DNA from: an uncultured Lachnospiraceae bacterium
GTDB taxonomy: Bacteria > Bacillota > Clostridia > Lachnospirales > Lachnospiraceae
Reading direction: 5' to 3'
DNA length: 64,000 nucleotides
Assembly (NCBI GenBank): GCA_910584585.1
Contig: CAJUBP010000009.1
Location: 52,616 to 116,615 of the forward strand
Below, in pieces: positions 43,640 through 53,800 of the stretch. Below the pieces are notes generated by a model. That model saw only the letters and a program-made list of their open reading frames with translations, ran no database searches and was not told the DNA's origin. The translations under genes were made by a program, and so were the position numbers. Each line of letters begins with the position of its first letter. Position 1 is the stretch's first letter.

Positions 43640-43783
43640 TTATCTCTGCTGCCTGGCTTCCCGGAGAATCTCCTGCATGATATCTGTCATATCCGTCAAA
43701 TCCCTGTCATATATGGCGTCCTCCGCCTCTTCCACTTCCAGACTGGGTTTAAATTTCTTCAGTTCTTCTTCAAAATTAATCAT
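43640..43783 (-). CDS. Small 47-aa acidic protein downstream of folC
   Basis: A very short gene. The ATG at 43783 follows CAGGAGGTATGCAGA and overlaps the folC stop by 8 nt. The product begins MINFEEELKKFKPSLEVEEA, is acidic and helical, and ends ILREARQQR. The strong ribosome site and the coupled position argue that it is real. The function is unknown; it may adapt the TPR protein encoded immediately after. Confidence 0.65.
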   Translation of the reverse strand: MINFEEELKKFKPSLEVEEAEDAIYDRDLTDMTDIMQEILREARQQR

Positions 43784-45089
43784 TCTGCATACCTCCTGTC
43801 ATCTGCTCCAACGCGCCGATCAGATACAAAGACCCTGCGCAAAACAGTTTCTGTCCCGGCTTTTTCACTGCCAGCGCATGCGCAAACGCCTGTTTCCTGT
43901 CTTCTATTTCCGTAATCTTTACCGCACCGGCTCCCTGGGCCTGGCAATTCCGAAACGCTTCACCCAAAACGCCGCATTCCGCTCCCCGGTTCCCTGGGAC
44001 AGTGGTAACCACAATTTCCTCCCAGTTTCCTTCCGCCAATAACAGCCGGGCAGTGCGGATATAATCCTTCTCCTTTACCATCGCAAACAGCAAAACAGCA
44101 GATTCTTCCGTAATCTGCCTCACTGCTTCCAAAAATCGCTCCATTCCTGACAGATTATGGGCTCCGTCAAAATATACATCCTGCCGCACATTCTGCATTC
44201 TGCCCTTCCAGCTTACCCGGGCAAAACCCGCCCTGACTGCTTCCTCGGAAATCCCTGCCGCCTCTCTGAAGCATTCCAGCGCCTGTAGCGCCACTGCCGC
44301 GTTTCCTGCCTGATAAGGCGCCCCGAAAGGAATGGAAAGTTCAGTAACATCATAACCAGAATCATAGGAAAAATCAATCTTTTTTCCTGTGTTTAATAAA
44401 ATTTTAATTTTCTCAGGCCGAACCGGATACTTCCTGCAGTGAAGAAAATCCGCCCTTTTCTCAATCACAGATACAGCCTCCGGCACAGAAGCGTCATACA
44501 CGGCTGGGACACGCGGCTTTAAAATTCCCGCCTTCTCCGCCGCAATTTTCTCCAGGGTATCACCCAGAATCTCCGTGTGTTCCAGGCTGATGGATGTGAT
44601 GACGGTAAGCAGAGGATGTTCTATGATGTTGGTAGCGTCCAGCCTGCCACCCATTCCCGTTTCCAGAACGGCATATTCGATCTTCTGTTCCGCGAAAATC
44701 ACCATTCCCACCGCAAACACATACTCAAAAAAAGTAGGATGGGGCAGTCCTTCCCGCACCATCTGGGACGCCGCTGCCTCCACCTGACCTGCCGCCTGTA
44801 CAAATTCCTGTCTCTCACAAGGCTTTCCATCGATCTGAAACCGTTCCTCGATATCTACCAAATGAGGAGAGGTAAACAGACCGGTTTTCTTCCCGGCTTC
44901 TTTCAGCACACTGGCCAGAAAGGCGCACACACTGCCCTTCCCGTTGCTTCCCGCCACATGAATCACCTGAAACCTATTCTGCGGATTCCCCAGCCTTCTT
45001 AAGAACTCTCTGGTGTGATCCAGTGTATTTTTACTGGTAAATTTAGGAATCTCCAAAATCCCTTTTACCGTTTCTTCGTAAGATTTCAT
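43776..45089 (-). CDS. folC: Folylpolyglutamate/dihydrofolate synthase
   Basis: A 437-aa Mur-ligase-family enzyme that adds glutamates to folates (and may make dihydrofolate). Signatures are HVAGSNGKGSVCAFLASVLK (P-loop), TSPHLVDIEERFQIDG, ETGMGGRLDATNI and the AHNLSGMERFLEAVR region. The ATG at 45089 gives the family start MKSYEETVKGI with AGAGGTG upstream. A duplicate of this ribosome site and start lies 68 nt upstream and encodes only MKSYG. It is first in an operon with the 47-aa and TPR genes. Confidence 0.94.
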   Translation of the reverse strand: MKSYEETVKGILEIPKFTSKNTLDHTREFLRRLGNPQNRFQVIHVAGSNGKGSVCAFLASVLKEAGKKTGLFTSPHLVDIEERFQIDGKPCERQEFVQAAGQVEAAASQMVREGLPHPTFFEYVFAVGMVIFAEQKIEYAVLETGMGGRLDATNIIEHPLLTVITSISLEHTEILGDTLEKIAAEKAGILKPRVPAVYDASVPEAVSVIEKRADFLHCRKYPVRPEKIKILLNTGKKIDFSYDSGYDVTELSIPFGAPYQAGNAAVALQALECFREAAGISEEAVRAGFARVSWKGRMQNVRQDVYFDGAHNLSGMERFLEAVRQITEESAVLLFAMVKEKDYIRTARLLLAEGNWEEIVVTTVPGNRGAECGVLGEAFRNCQAQGAGAVKITEIEDRKQAFAHALAVKKPGQKLFCAGSLYLIGALEQMTGGMQND

Positions 45090-45180
45090 CTGTCTGCACC
45101 TCTTGATATGCCGTGAGCCGAATGATTTGCCAACAGATCTCAGCCATAGGATTTCATCTATCCGCACCTCTTGATATGCC
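45080..45180. repeat. Duplicated folC leader with 5-codon minicistron
   Basis: The start region of folC (cat at 45087-45089 on the plus strand) is repeated at 45155-45157, 68 nt upstream, with about 30 nearly identical bases each. The upstream copy starts ATG AAA TCC TAT GGC and stops at TGA. Confidence 0.7.
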
Positions 45181-45189
45181 CGCAAGTAT

Positions 45190-45655
45190 ACCTCAACTAT
45201 TATAATATAGCCTATCCCTGAAATCCAGATATTTTTTCCATATTTTAAAATTTTCGTGCGACAATTTTCGAGCCGCCGGCTTACTTCTTCTGGCTAAAGA
45301 ACTGCAAAGCAGCCATCTCATTCATGAAATGGCTGCCGTACCGCTGAGAACAAAGTGGGCAAGCCCACTTCAACTCCCCTATCCCCTCAATCTTGAGGGG
45401 TTTGTCCACTTTACGCGCCGAGCACGGTCGCCTTGGCGACATAATACCTTTCGTGCGAGTGCGCATCCCCCGGAGGGTTTTATCTTATAGGAAAGTCATA
45501 GGCTTTGGCACTTCATAGTAACACGGTCTTTCCTATAAGATAAGAAACAGCCGCAAAATAACAAGTTATTCCGCGGCTGCGCCTCGTATCTTAGGAACTG
45601 CGCAGAAATAAATTTATTTTTGCGCAGTTCCTTATGTTTTCCGCATAAAAGGATA
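45190..45655. other. Hairpin-rich 470-bp spacer
   Basis: I see no convincing gene. At least seven stems lie in a row: GCCATCTCATTCATGAAATGGC type (about 45310-45332), AGTGGGC/GCCCACT, CCCCTCAATCTTGAGGGG, GTCGCCTTGGCGAC, TTATCTTATAGGAAAG with CTTTCCTATAAGATAA (45480-45544), GCCGC...GCGGC, and the terminator at 45594-45633. A 61-residue frame at 45281-45466 (ends AALQFFSQKK) looks like a repeat-encoded peptide rather than a protein. It may be a dispersed repeat or a structured RNA. Confidence 0.5.
45594..45633 (-). terminator. Terminator of the FapA-like gene
   Basis: AGGAACTGCGCA pairs with TGCGCAGTTCCT around an AT-rich loop, 23 nt after the gene's stop. Confidence 0.65.
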
Positions 45656-47011
45656 TCAGAGAGAACACATAATAATCTTATCCATCTGCCTGATAAATTC
45701 CAAACGGATCTGCTCTTCCTTCACATGCACCTCCAGGTCGTCGATCTCAACCCGCACGCCCGGATATACATGGCCGTTGACGCGGATGCTTCCGCCCTTG
45801 GCCCGCTCTAACTGATCCTCCAGCTTCTCCAGTTCCGCCGTGTCTTCCGCCAGCAATGCGGTATCCCGAATCTTCACCCGCAGCAGATCAGTCCTTCTGG
45901 GGTCATTCTTTAAATCCTTCAGAAGCTTCAGGCCATCCTCAATCTTCTGGAGATTGGCCTTCTCCACCTCAATCTTATTGCGCAGAACGCCGATCCGCCG
46001 TCTGACAGAAGAATCGTTCCCGATTCTCACCTGAGTTCTGACCTCTCCGTCGCTGCCCAGAGTATGTACTACAATTCCCTGAATGGCTCCCACTTCTCCG
46101 CCCACAATGCTAGCCTTCTTCCCATCCAGCAAAATGCTCTCGCCGCAGGATACCTGGCAGTTCAGAAATACATCCGCCTGAATGGAACCGTTGGCGTGCA
46201 CTCTGGTATATTCAAAAAACTTAGCTGAAATATTTCCTCTTGTGGTGATGACCGCTCTGGAAGCTCCCATGACTCCGCTTCTGAGCACAATATCCTTACC
46301 TGCTTCAATCTTAGCGCCTTCCACCACGCCGTCCACTGTAATGGTTCCGGTAGCTTTCACAGATACGCCGCTGCATATCCCGCCGTGGACGATCACATCT
46401 CCCCGGAAATCAATATTTCCAATGGAGAGATCCACATCGCCGCTTACCTCATAGACCGGCAGAATCGTAATGCGCTCATTATTCATCTCAATCTTGCCGT
46501 CCATCAGCGAAGTATAGCTGAGGCCGTCTTCGGAACGCTCAAATCCCTTGCCCCGCAGAGGAACCAAATCTCTTCCCCGCTTGGCCAGCACCGGCCTTCC
46601 CTTCACCGTCATCCCGTCTTCTCCGGGAATTGACTTATGGTACACCGCAATCTCCTGGCCTTCCGTAACAATTTCTACCATCTTAATACTCCAGTAGTCT
46701 ACGGATCCGTCCGGCCGCACCTTCGGTTTCTTGCTGAAATTCACATCAAACTTGTACTCATAGTAGCCGTTCACGCCGTCCCTGGGAGTATCTCCCTGAG
46801 CGATCAGCACTTCCTGATTGTACATTCTGTTCTCTATCATCTGCTGAATCTTATCTTCCTGAATCCCATATACCACACCGCTTATCTGCAATGCATCTTT
46901 GATATCACTTTCTTCATAAGTTTCCAATACGGGATCCGGTAAGTATAGATACGCCTGCATGTTGTCATGACTGACTCTTACCTGCGGTTCATTCTTCATT
47001 AAAGCTTCCAT
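45656..47011 (-). CDS. FapA (DUF342) family protein
   Basis: A 451-aa protein of the FapA/DUF342 family. The N-terminal part has VYHKSIPGEDGMTVKGRPVL; the centre is a right-handed beta-helix of repeating hexad-like turns (DVDLSIGNIDFRGDVIVHGG, GTITVDGVVEGAKIEAGKDI); a C-terminal coiled coil (LRNKIEVEKANLQKIEDGLK) follows. Family members are linked to polar flagella or to shape and envelope functions. No flagellar gene is nearby, so the role here is open. The ATG follows GGGGGAATCTGT. It lies downstream of valS in the same direction. Confidence 0.85.
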   Translation of the reverse strand: MEALMKNEPQVRVSHDNMQAYLYLPDPVLETYEESDIKDALQISGVVYGIQEDKIQQMIENRMYNQEVLIAQGDTPRDGVNGYYEYKFDVNFSKKPKVRPDGSVDYWSIKMVEIVTEGQEIAVYHKSIPGEDGMTVKGRPVLAKRGRDLVPLRGKGFERSEDGLSYTSLMDGKIEMNNERITILPVYEVSGDVDLSIGNIDFRGDVIVHGGICSGVSVKATGTITVDGVVEGAKIEAGKDIVLRSGVMGASRAVITTRGNISAKFFEYTRVHANGSIQADVFLNCQVSCGESILLDGKKASIVGGEVGAIQGIVVHTLGSDGEVRTQVRIGNDSSVRRRIGVLRNKIEVEKANLQKIEDGLKLLKDLKNDPRRTDLLRVKIRDTALLAEDTAELEKLEDQLERAKGGSIRVNGHVYPGVRVEIDDLEVHVKEEQIRLEFIRQMDKIIMCSL

Positions 47012-47138
47012 ATACAGATTCCCCCTTGCCTGGAATTTATTGCGAAATAAAGTTATATATACTATAATAACAATTTTTGCGTCTTATTTCAACATATTTA
47101 TTCAAATTGCAGGAATAAATAATTTCCAGGATTTTTCC

Positions 47139-49787
47139 CTAAGGCATCTGTGTCAAACGCTCCTGGACCTGTGCCATCATTTTCTCATATTTTGCAAGCT
47201 TCTCTTTTTCTTCCCGCACTTTCGCTTCCGGCGCTTTGCTCATAAATTTCTCATTGGACAGCATTCCTCTGGAACGGGAAAGTTCCTTGGCAAGCCGCTC
47301 CTTTTCCTTAAGAAGCCTTTCTTTTTCTTTCTCAAAATCCACCAAATCTTCCAACGGCAGGTATACCGCCGCTCCCGGAATCACCACAGAAACAGCGTCT
47401 TCTCCGATTCCGTCTCTGTTTGTCTGCACCCGGATTTCACTGGCGCCGGCCAGAGCGCGGTAAGCATTCTGCATCGTCTGAAACGTATCCTTAAGGGCCG
47501 CTTCTTCTGTCACAATAAATACCTTCGCCTTTTTGCTGGGGGGAACTTCCATCTCCGCTCTGGTATTGCGGATTCCTTTTACCAGATCCTTCACATGCTC
47601 CACGGCCTCTTCCGCCTCCGGGAAATTCCAGTCTTTTCTGTACTCCGGCCACTGGGACAGCATAATTGTCTCCTCTTCCTCCTGAAGGGTGCAGAAAATC
47701 TCTTCTGTGATAAAAGGCATATAGGGGTGCAGCAATTTCAGGGCCTGAATCAGAACGGTTTTAAGGGTCCACATAGCGATCCGGGCAGATTCAGGATTCT
47801 CCTCTTTCTTAAAGGTTCTCGTCTTGGAAATTTCGATATACCAGTCGCAGAATTCATCCCAGATAAAATCATAAACTTTCTGCACCGCAATTCCCAGCTC
47901 AAATTTATCCATATTTTCTGTCACATCTTTTGCCAGACGGTTTACTTTTGACAAAATCCAGCGATCCTCCATGGCCAGTTCCTGCAATGCGGGCTCTGCC
48001 AGTGTTCCTTCCTCCAGATTCATCATAATAAAGCGGGAGGCATTCCATATTTTATTTGCAAAGTTTCTGGAAGATTCCACTCTCTCCCAATAAAAACGCA
48101 TGTCATTTCCAGGCGCGTTTCCGGTAATCAGCGTCAGCCGCAGCGCGTCCGCCCCGTATTTTTCAATCACCTCCAGAGGATCAATTCCATTCCCCAGGGA
48201 TTTGCTCATTTTCCTGCCCTGAGAATCCCGGATCAGCCCATGGAACAATACGGTATGGAAGGGTTTCTCTCCCATCTGCTCATAACCGGAAAAAATCATG
48301 CGGATCACCCAGAAGAAAATAATATCATAACCGGTAACCAGCACATCATTGGGATAGAAATAACTTAATTCTTCCGTCTGCTTCGGCCATCCCAAAGTGG
48401 AAAAAGGCCACAGGGCAGAAGAAAACCAGGTGTCCAGGGTATCCTCATCCTGCGTCATATGGGCACAGCCGCACTTGGGGCATGCGCCGGGATTCTCTTT
48501 TGCGACCACCAGTTCCCCGCAGTCCGAGCAGTAATAAGCAGGAATCCGGTGTCCCCACCAGAGCTGGCGGGAAATGCACCAGTCACGGATATTGTCAGTC
48601 CAGTTGAAATATATTTTCTCCATCCGCTCCGGCAAAAGGGTGATATCTCCGTTTTTCACAGCTTTCACCGCCGGCTGAATCAATTCGTCCATCTTCACAA
48701 ACCACTGCTGCTTTACCATAGGCTCTACCGTAGTATTGCAGCGGTCATGGGTTCCCACATTGTGGGAATGGGGCACAACTTTAACCAGAAGCCCCTGTTC
48801 TTCCAGCTCTTTGACCATAAGCTTTCTGGCTTCGTAACGATCCATTCCCTCGTATTTTCCGCCGTTTTTGTTGATGGTGGCGTCGTCGTTTAAAACATTA
48901 ATTTCCGGCAGGTTATGGCGTTTGCCCACCTCAAAGTCATTGGGGTCATGGGCTGGGGTAATCTTCACGCAGCCGGTTCCGAATTCTTTGTCTACATAGT
49001 GATCTGCCACCACCGGAATCTCACGGCCCACCAGGGGAAGAATCAATGTTTTGCCTATAATATCCTGATACCGTTCATCCTCGGGATTTACTGCCACAGC
49101 GGTGTCTCCCAGCAGTGTTTCCGGCCTTGTGGTGGCAATTTCCACAAACCTTCCCTCTTCTCCCTTTACAGGATAATTAATATGCCAGAAGAAGCCGTCC
49201 TGTTCCTCATGCTCCACTTCCGCGTCAGAAATAGAAGTCTTGCACACCGGACACCAGTTTACAATCCGTGAACCCTTATAAATCAAACCCTTTTCATACA
49301 ATTTGATAAAGACTTCCTGCACGGCCTCCGAACAGCCCTCGTCCATGGTAAACCGCTCTCTGTCCCAGTCCGCGGAAGAACCCATTTTCTTTAACTGTTT
49401 TACAATCCTTCCGCCGTACTCTTCCTTCCAGTCCCAGACCTTTTCCAAGAATCCTTCCCTGCCCAGATCCTTCTTGTCAATCCCCTGTGCCTTTAAAGAC
49501 TCAATTACCTTTACCTCTGTGGAAATAGAGGCATGATCCGTGCCCGGCTGCCACAGCGCGTTGTAACCCTGCATCCTTTTGTAACGGATTAAAATATCCT
49601 GCATGGTATTGTCCAGAGCGTGGCCCATATGAAGCTGCCCGGTGATATTGGGCGGAGGCATCACAATGGTAAACGGCTTTTTGCTCCGATCTACTTCGGC
49701 ATGGAAGTATTTATTCTCTTCCCATTTCCGGTAGAGACGATCCTCAATGGATTTGGGATCATAAGTTTTGGCTAATTCTTTGCTCAT
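47139..49787 (-). CDS. valS: Valyl-tRNA synthetase
   Basis: An 882-aa class I tRNA synthetase. The HIGH motif is [21 protein letters not shown] is [14 protein letters not shown], the editing domain holds [19 protein letters not shown], and the C-terminal Val-type coiled-coil arm is present ([20 protein letters not shown]). The ATG at 49787 has AAGGAG 7 nt upstream; the ATG 6 nt earlier is too close to that site. Expression is controlled by the T-box leader at 49803-50118. Confidence 0.96.
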   Translation of the reverse strand: MSKELAKTYDPKSIEDRLYRKWEENKYFHAEVDRSKKPFTIVMPPPNITGQLHMGHALDNTMQDILIRYKRMQGYNALWQPGTDHASISTEVKVIESLKAQGIDKKDLGREGFLEKVWDWKEEYGGRIVKQLKKMGSSADWDRERFTMDEGCSEAVQEVFIKLYEKGLIYKGSRIVNWCPVCKTSISDAEVEHEEQDGFFWHINYPVKGEEGRFVEIATTRPETLLGDTAVAVNPEDERYQDIIGKTLILPLVGREIPVVADHYVDKEFGTGCVKITPAHDPNDFEVGKRHNLPEINVLNDDATINKNGGKYEGMDRYEARKLMVKELEEQGLLVKVVPHSHNVGTHDRCNTTVEPMVKQQWFVKMDELIQPAVKAVKNGDITLLPERMEKIYFNWTDNIRDWCISRQLWWGHRIPAYYCSDCGELVVAKENPGACPKCGCAHMTQDEDTLDTWFSSALWPFSTLGWPKQTEELSYFYPNDVLVTGYDIIFFWVIRMIFSGYEQMGEKPFHTVLFHGLIRDSQGRKMSKSLGNGIDPLEVIEKYGADALRLTLITGNAPGNDMRFYWERVESSRNFANKIWNASRFIMMNLEEGTLAEPALQELAMEDRWILSKVNRLAKDVTENMDKFELGIAVQKVYDFIWDEFCDWYIEISKTRTFKKEENPESARIAMWTLKTVLIQALKLLHPYMPFITEEIFCTLQEEEETIMLSQWPEYRKDWNFPEAEEAVEHVKDLVKGIRNTRAEMEVPPSKKAKVFIVTEEAALKDTFQTMQNAYRALAGASEIRVQTNRDGIGEDAVSVVIPGAAVYLPLEDLVDFEKEKERLLKEKERLAKELSRSRGMLSNEKFMSKAPEAKVREEKEKLAKYEKMMAQVQERLTQMP

Positions 49788-49802
49788 AGTCATTCTCCTT
49801 TT

Positions 49803-50118
49803 CCAAAAAATAACGCCCTTTACCAATCCGGTAAAGGGCGATTGTACGCGGTACCACCTTTATTCATACTGCGCCGGCATATTTCCCGTCAAAAACTCTG
49901 AGAACAAATCCGGCGAATCACACAGTATATCTCTGTATCCTGTAACGGGGATGGGCCGGGAAAACCTACTGGCCTCTTAGGAACTGTTCAGCCTTCCGGT
50001 TCAAAAGCTACCTTCAGCAGACCTTCCTGAAACAGCCTCTCAGCCAATGGACCGTTCTCTCTGACAGGAGCATTCTGCCTACTCCTCTTTCTCATTACCT
50101 TTGCTTTGCATGACTTGT
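49803..50118 (-). promoter_or_regulatory. T-box riboswitch leader of valS
   Basis: The minus strand carries the conserved T-box (AAGGTGGTACCGCG, 49847-49860), followed by a terminator stem CGCCCTTTACC/GGTAAAGGGCG and a T run (49804-49840). Upstream lie Stem I elements, including AGAGAG-type purines. A GUA triplet at 50009-50011 sits in the expected specifier region and would fit valine; this codon is tentative. Uncharged tRNA-Val would favour the antiterminator and expression of valS. Confidence 0.85.
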
Positions 50119-50124
50119 TGTCCA

Positions 50125-50153
50125 TTGTAAAATCTAACGGCAAAAATGTCAAG
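50125..50153 (-). promoter_or_regulatory. Promoter of valS
   Basis: On the minus strand TTGACA (50148-50153) and TACAAT (50125-50130), 17-bp spacing. It is a near-consensus sigma-A promoter just upstream of the T-box leader. Confidence 0.75.
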
Positions 50154-50249
50154 TGGCCTGCAGAAAATTTCATGAAAATTTAATACCCACACAAATTTTC
50201 CCAGAATAAGGTAAGCCCGCCGCAGGATGATCGGGGTCACGGACATCCC

Positions 50250-50894
50250 TCAATTCAGAAGCTTTATAATATTTCCATAGACAAAATTCCTGGCCTCTTC
50301 CTGCCTCACCTCGCCGAACAAAGACTGGTGCGTCAGATAGAACGCATAGGCCGCAAACTGGGACAGGATAGCGCTCCACACCTGAAAAGCATTCCGCTCC
50401 TGAATCAACCCCTTATCCGCCGCAAGATGCAAAAGACGATCAGTGAGACATGTTGCCGAATCACAGTCCTTTTTCCGCCTGGCCAATTCATCCAACAAGC
50501 TGCCGCCGGTCATGGTATTGTCCCGGATAATTTTTTCCAGCAGCACAACTCCGTCGTATTTTTTACAGGTTTCCTCCAGCATCTCCAGCCCCTGAAAAAT
50601 GATTTCCTGAAAGCTCTGTCCGTTTTCAATCAATTCAAAAATAATGGAAATATGGCGCTCCGCTTCGTACTGGATGGCGCCCACAATCATTTCTTCCTTG
50701 GTAGAAAAATACTCATAGGCCGTTCCTTTTCCGATTCCTGCCTGGGCTGTAATTTCAGACACCTTCAGGGTGCTAAGCTCCCGCCCGGAAGCAAAGAGCT
50801 CCAGCACCGCCTCATACATTGCTTTTACCTTGGGAGGATATTTCCGCTCCAGTTCCAGACAGGCTTCATTTGATTTACTGTTTTCCCTTTTCAT
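50250..50894 (-). CDS. TetR-family regulator of the RND pump
   Basis: A 214-aa regulator with an N-terminal TetR helix-turn-helix (TLKVSEITAQAGIGKGTAYEYF, residues about 38-60) and a ligand-binding helical domain. The ATG shares one base with the stop of the RND gene (TAATG), with GAGGAAGAG upstream, so the two are one operon. The palindrome at 55039-55052 ahead of the pump is the probable operator, giving autorepression and drug-induced release. Confidence 0.9.
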   Translation of the reverse strand: MKRENSKSNEACLELERKYPPKVKAMYEAVLELFASGRELSTLKVSEITAQAGIGKGTAYEYFSTKEEMIVGAIQYEAERHISIIFELIENGQSFQEIIFQGLEMLEETCKKYDGVVLLEKIIRDNTMTGGSLLDELARRKKDCDSATCLTDRLLHLAADKGLIQERNAFQVWSAILSQFAAYAFYLTHQSLFGEVRQEEARNFVYGNIIKLLN

Positions 50895-53800
50895 TATATC
50901 TCTTCCTCTACCATACTCTTATTGCTGTAGAACAAATCATAGATACAGGGCACCACAATCAGCGTCATCAGCGTACCGTAAATCATTCCGCCGATGGTCA
51001 CAATTGCCATAGGCCGGGACATATCCGAGCCCATATCATTTCCGAAAGCCATGGTAGCCATAGCCAGGATTGTGGTCATGGCAGTCATCAGAATCGGCCG
51101 CATACGGGTTTTTCCGGCCGTTACAATAGCTTCCCGTTTCTCTACCCCTTCTTTCCGAAGCTGATTGATATATTCCACCATAACAATCCCATTATTTACA
51201 ATAATTCCCACCAGCATAATAAATCCAATCATAGCAATAATACTGATTTCATTGTCAGTTAAGAACAATGCCAGAAATCCTCCGGTCAATGCAAGAGGGA
51301 TTGTAAATAATATAATAAAAGGCGCTTTTAAGGATTGGAACTGTGCCACCATAATCAGGTAAATAAACGCAATGGCAAGCACCAGCATCAGCATTAACTG
51401 TTCCATGGCCTCGTTGATGGTTTCATTTTCTCCGGTCATTTCCAGAGAATATCCCTCCGGCGTTTGATAGTCTTTCAGGGCCTCCTCCACATCATTTCCT
51501 ACCAGGCCCACATTGTATCCATCCGCAATGGACGCGCTCACCGTCACATAACGCTCCTGTCCGTCCCGGCTGATGGAGGTAAGGCTTTCCATCTCTTCAA
51601 ATTCTGCAACCTCAGAAACAGAGATCTCCCGTTCCTCGCCGTCTTCTTTGTCTGTATACGTAAAAGTCAGCTTTTTCAGGGAATCCAGGGAAGCCTCCTT
51701 TTGCTCCACGCTTTCCAGATAAACCTCATAATCCTTGATATCCGTGGAAATGGTGTCGTCTGAGGTTTCATTCTCCATCTGCCCGTACACCAGCTGATAA
51801 ATCTGCGCCACCGTCATCCCGTATTTGGCCGCTTTCTCCTTATCTACGGTAATGCGGAATTCCTTCTCCGTCTCTTCCATGCCGTCCGACACTTCAGCGG
51901 TTCCTTCCACCTGCTCCACAATGCCGGAAACATCTTTGGCCAGTTCCTGCAGCTTATCCAGGTCACGGCCCTTGATCTGAACGGAGATTCCTTCCCCTGC
52001 CAGCGCGCCCATATCCATGTTGGAGCTGCTGACGCTGATCTCTCCTTCCATATCCTGAGTCAGCTCTGTGATCTGTTTCGCAATCTCATCATTGGTCAGC
52101 TTTTTATCTTCTTTTAAAATGATGTAAAGGCTGATGTCATTGCCGCTTCCGCCTCCCATCATGCTTGCGGCGATTCCGCTTCCGCCTGCCATGGCTCCCA
52201 CAGAATCCACATCTTCAATGGTCTGAATCTGCTCGGTTACCTGATCCGCCAGCTGGCAGGCGTCTTCAAACTCCGCGTCTTCCGGCGGAGTAACCGTTAC
52301 AGACATCTGGGTGCTCTCCATATCCGGCATAAAGGCCGTTCCCTTCGACATGGAAGCCTTTGCGCTGACAACCAGCAGCGCAATCATCACCAGCAGCACC
52401 AGCGGCTTGACATGAAGCAGCTTCTCCAAGACTGCCCCGTATGCTTCCTGGAACCTGTCAAACCAGGGATGCTTGATATCTTTGGTCTTTTTCAGCAGCC
52501 CCGCTCCCATCATCGGCACAAAAGTCAGCGCAATCAGCAGGCTGGCCAGAAGGGAATAGGCAATGGTAAGGCCCATATCCACAAAAAGCTGACGTGTAAT
52601 TCCCTCGGTAAATACAATGGGCGCAAATACGCAGACGGTCGTCAGTGTAGAAGCTGAAATCGCTCCGCTGACCTGTTTTGCCCCTTCCACCGCCGCTTTT
52701 CTGGCAGACAATCCTTCGCTCCGCATCCGGTAGACATTTTCAATTACCACAATGGAGTTATCTACCAGCATGCCGATGCCCAGGGCAAGGCCCGACAGAG
52801 AGATCATGTTCAGCGTTACGCCGCTGAAATACATCAGCACCACCGCAAAAATCACCGATATTGGAATGGACACCGCAATGACTAAGGTAGGCCGGATGTC
52901 CTTTAAAAACAGGAGCAAAATGAGAATCGCAAGGCCTGCGCCGAAAATCATATTGTTCACCACGGAATCCACAATCATGTCAATGTAAATTCCCTGATCC
53001 ATCAAAACAGACATTTCCAGATTCTCATTATTCTTTTTGAGACTTTCAAACTTGTCATAAATCCGTTTTGTCACGTCTCCGGTGGAATACCCGGTCTGTT
53101 TCTCAATGGACAGCATGACTCCGGGCTTGCCGTTTAATTTGGCGTAAGATTCCGCAGAATCGTCCACAACCGTAATATCCGCCACATCTGACATATGTAT
53201 CACATCCACGCCGTCCATGCCAAGATCCATCAAAACCATATCTTTCAGCGCGTCTACGCTGTCCACGGCGTCTCCCACACGCACCATATACCGCTCGCCT
53301 TCATCGGTAATATAACCGGCAGGCATGGAAAAGTTCTGGGCCGTCAGAAGATTTGTCAGCGTTTCCATGGTGAGAATATTGCTCAGATCCGCAGAATCAT
53401 AGGCCTCTTCTTTGGTGTCCTCGAAGGTTTCCTTGGATTCTTTCAGCTTCTCTTCTCCGCTGGCAAGCTGGGCGGCAGCGCTTCCCATATCCACAGATCC
53501 GGTAATCTGGCTCTGATTCAGCGTGGCCAGCGTATCGTTGATGGTGGTCTTTCCCTCCGCCACACTCTGGAGTCCTGACTCAATTGCCGCAATTCCTCCA
53601 TTAATCTGTACAATGCCCTGCTCCGCCTGAGTGATGGATTTGGATATGTAAGACGAAAGCTGCTTGTCAGAAGCGTCTGCTTTCAGGGTGCTGCCTTCCT
53701 GGGAAGACAATTCACTCTTGATTGCCGCAAGGGCGCTTTCCACTTGTTCCAGCTGCCCCTGGAGCTGTTCCAATTGCTGGCGCATCTGCCCCAGACCGTC

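Noticed and set aside
45281..45466. 61-aa frame ending AALQFFSQKK in the hairpin region
   Set aside because: It spans several hairpins and has no ribosome site; more likely part of a repeat than a protein, so I described it under the spacer.
47040..47951. 303-aa frame opposite the end of valS
   Set aside because: It is Phe/His/Leu-rich, typical of an antisense shadow of valS.
49988..50379. Two short minus-strand frames around the valS leader
   Set aside because: They lie in the T-box leader or across the TetR gene in another frame.
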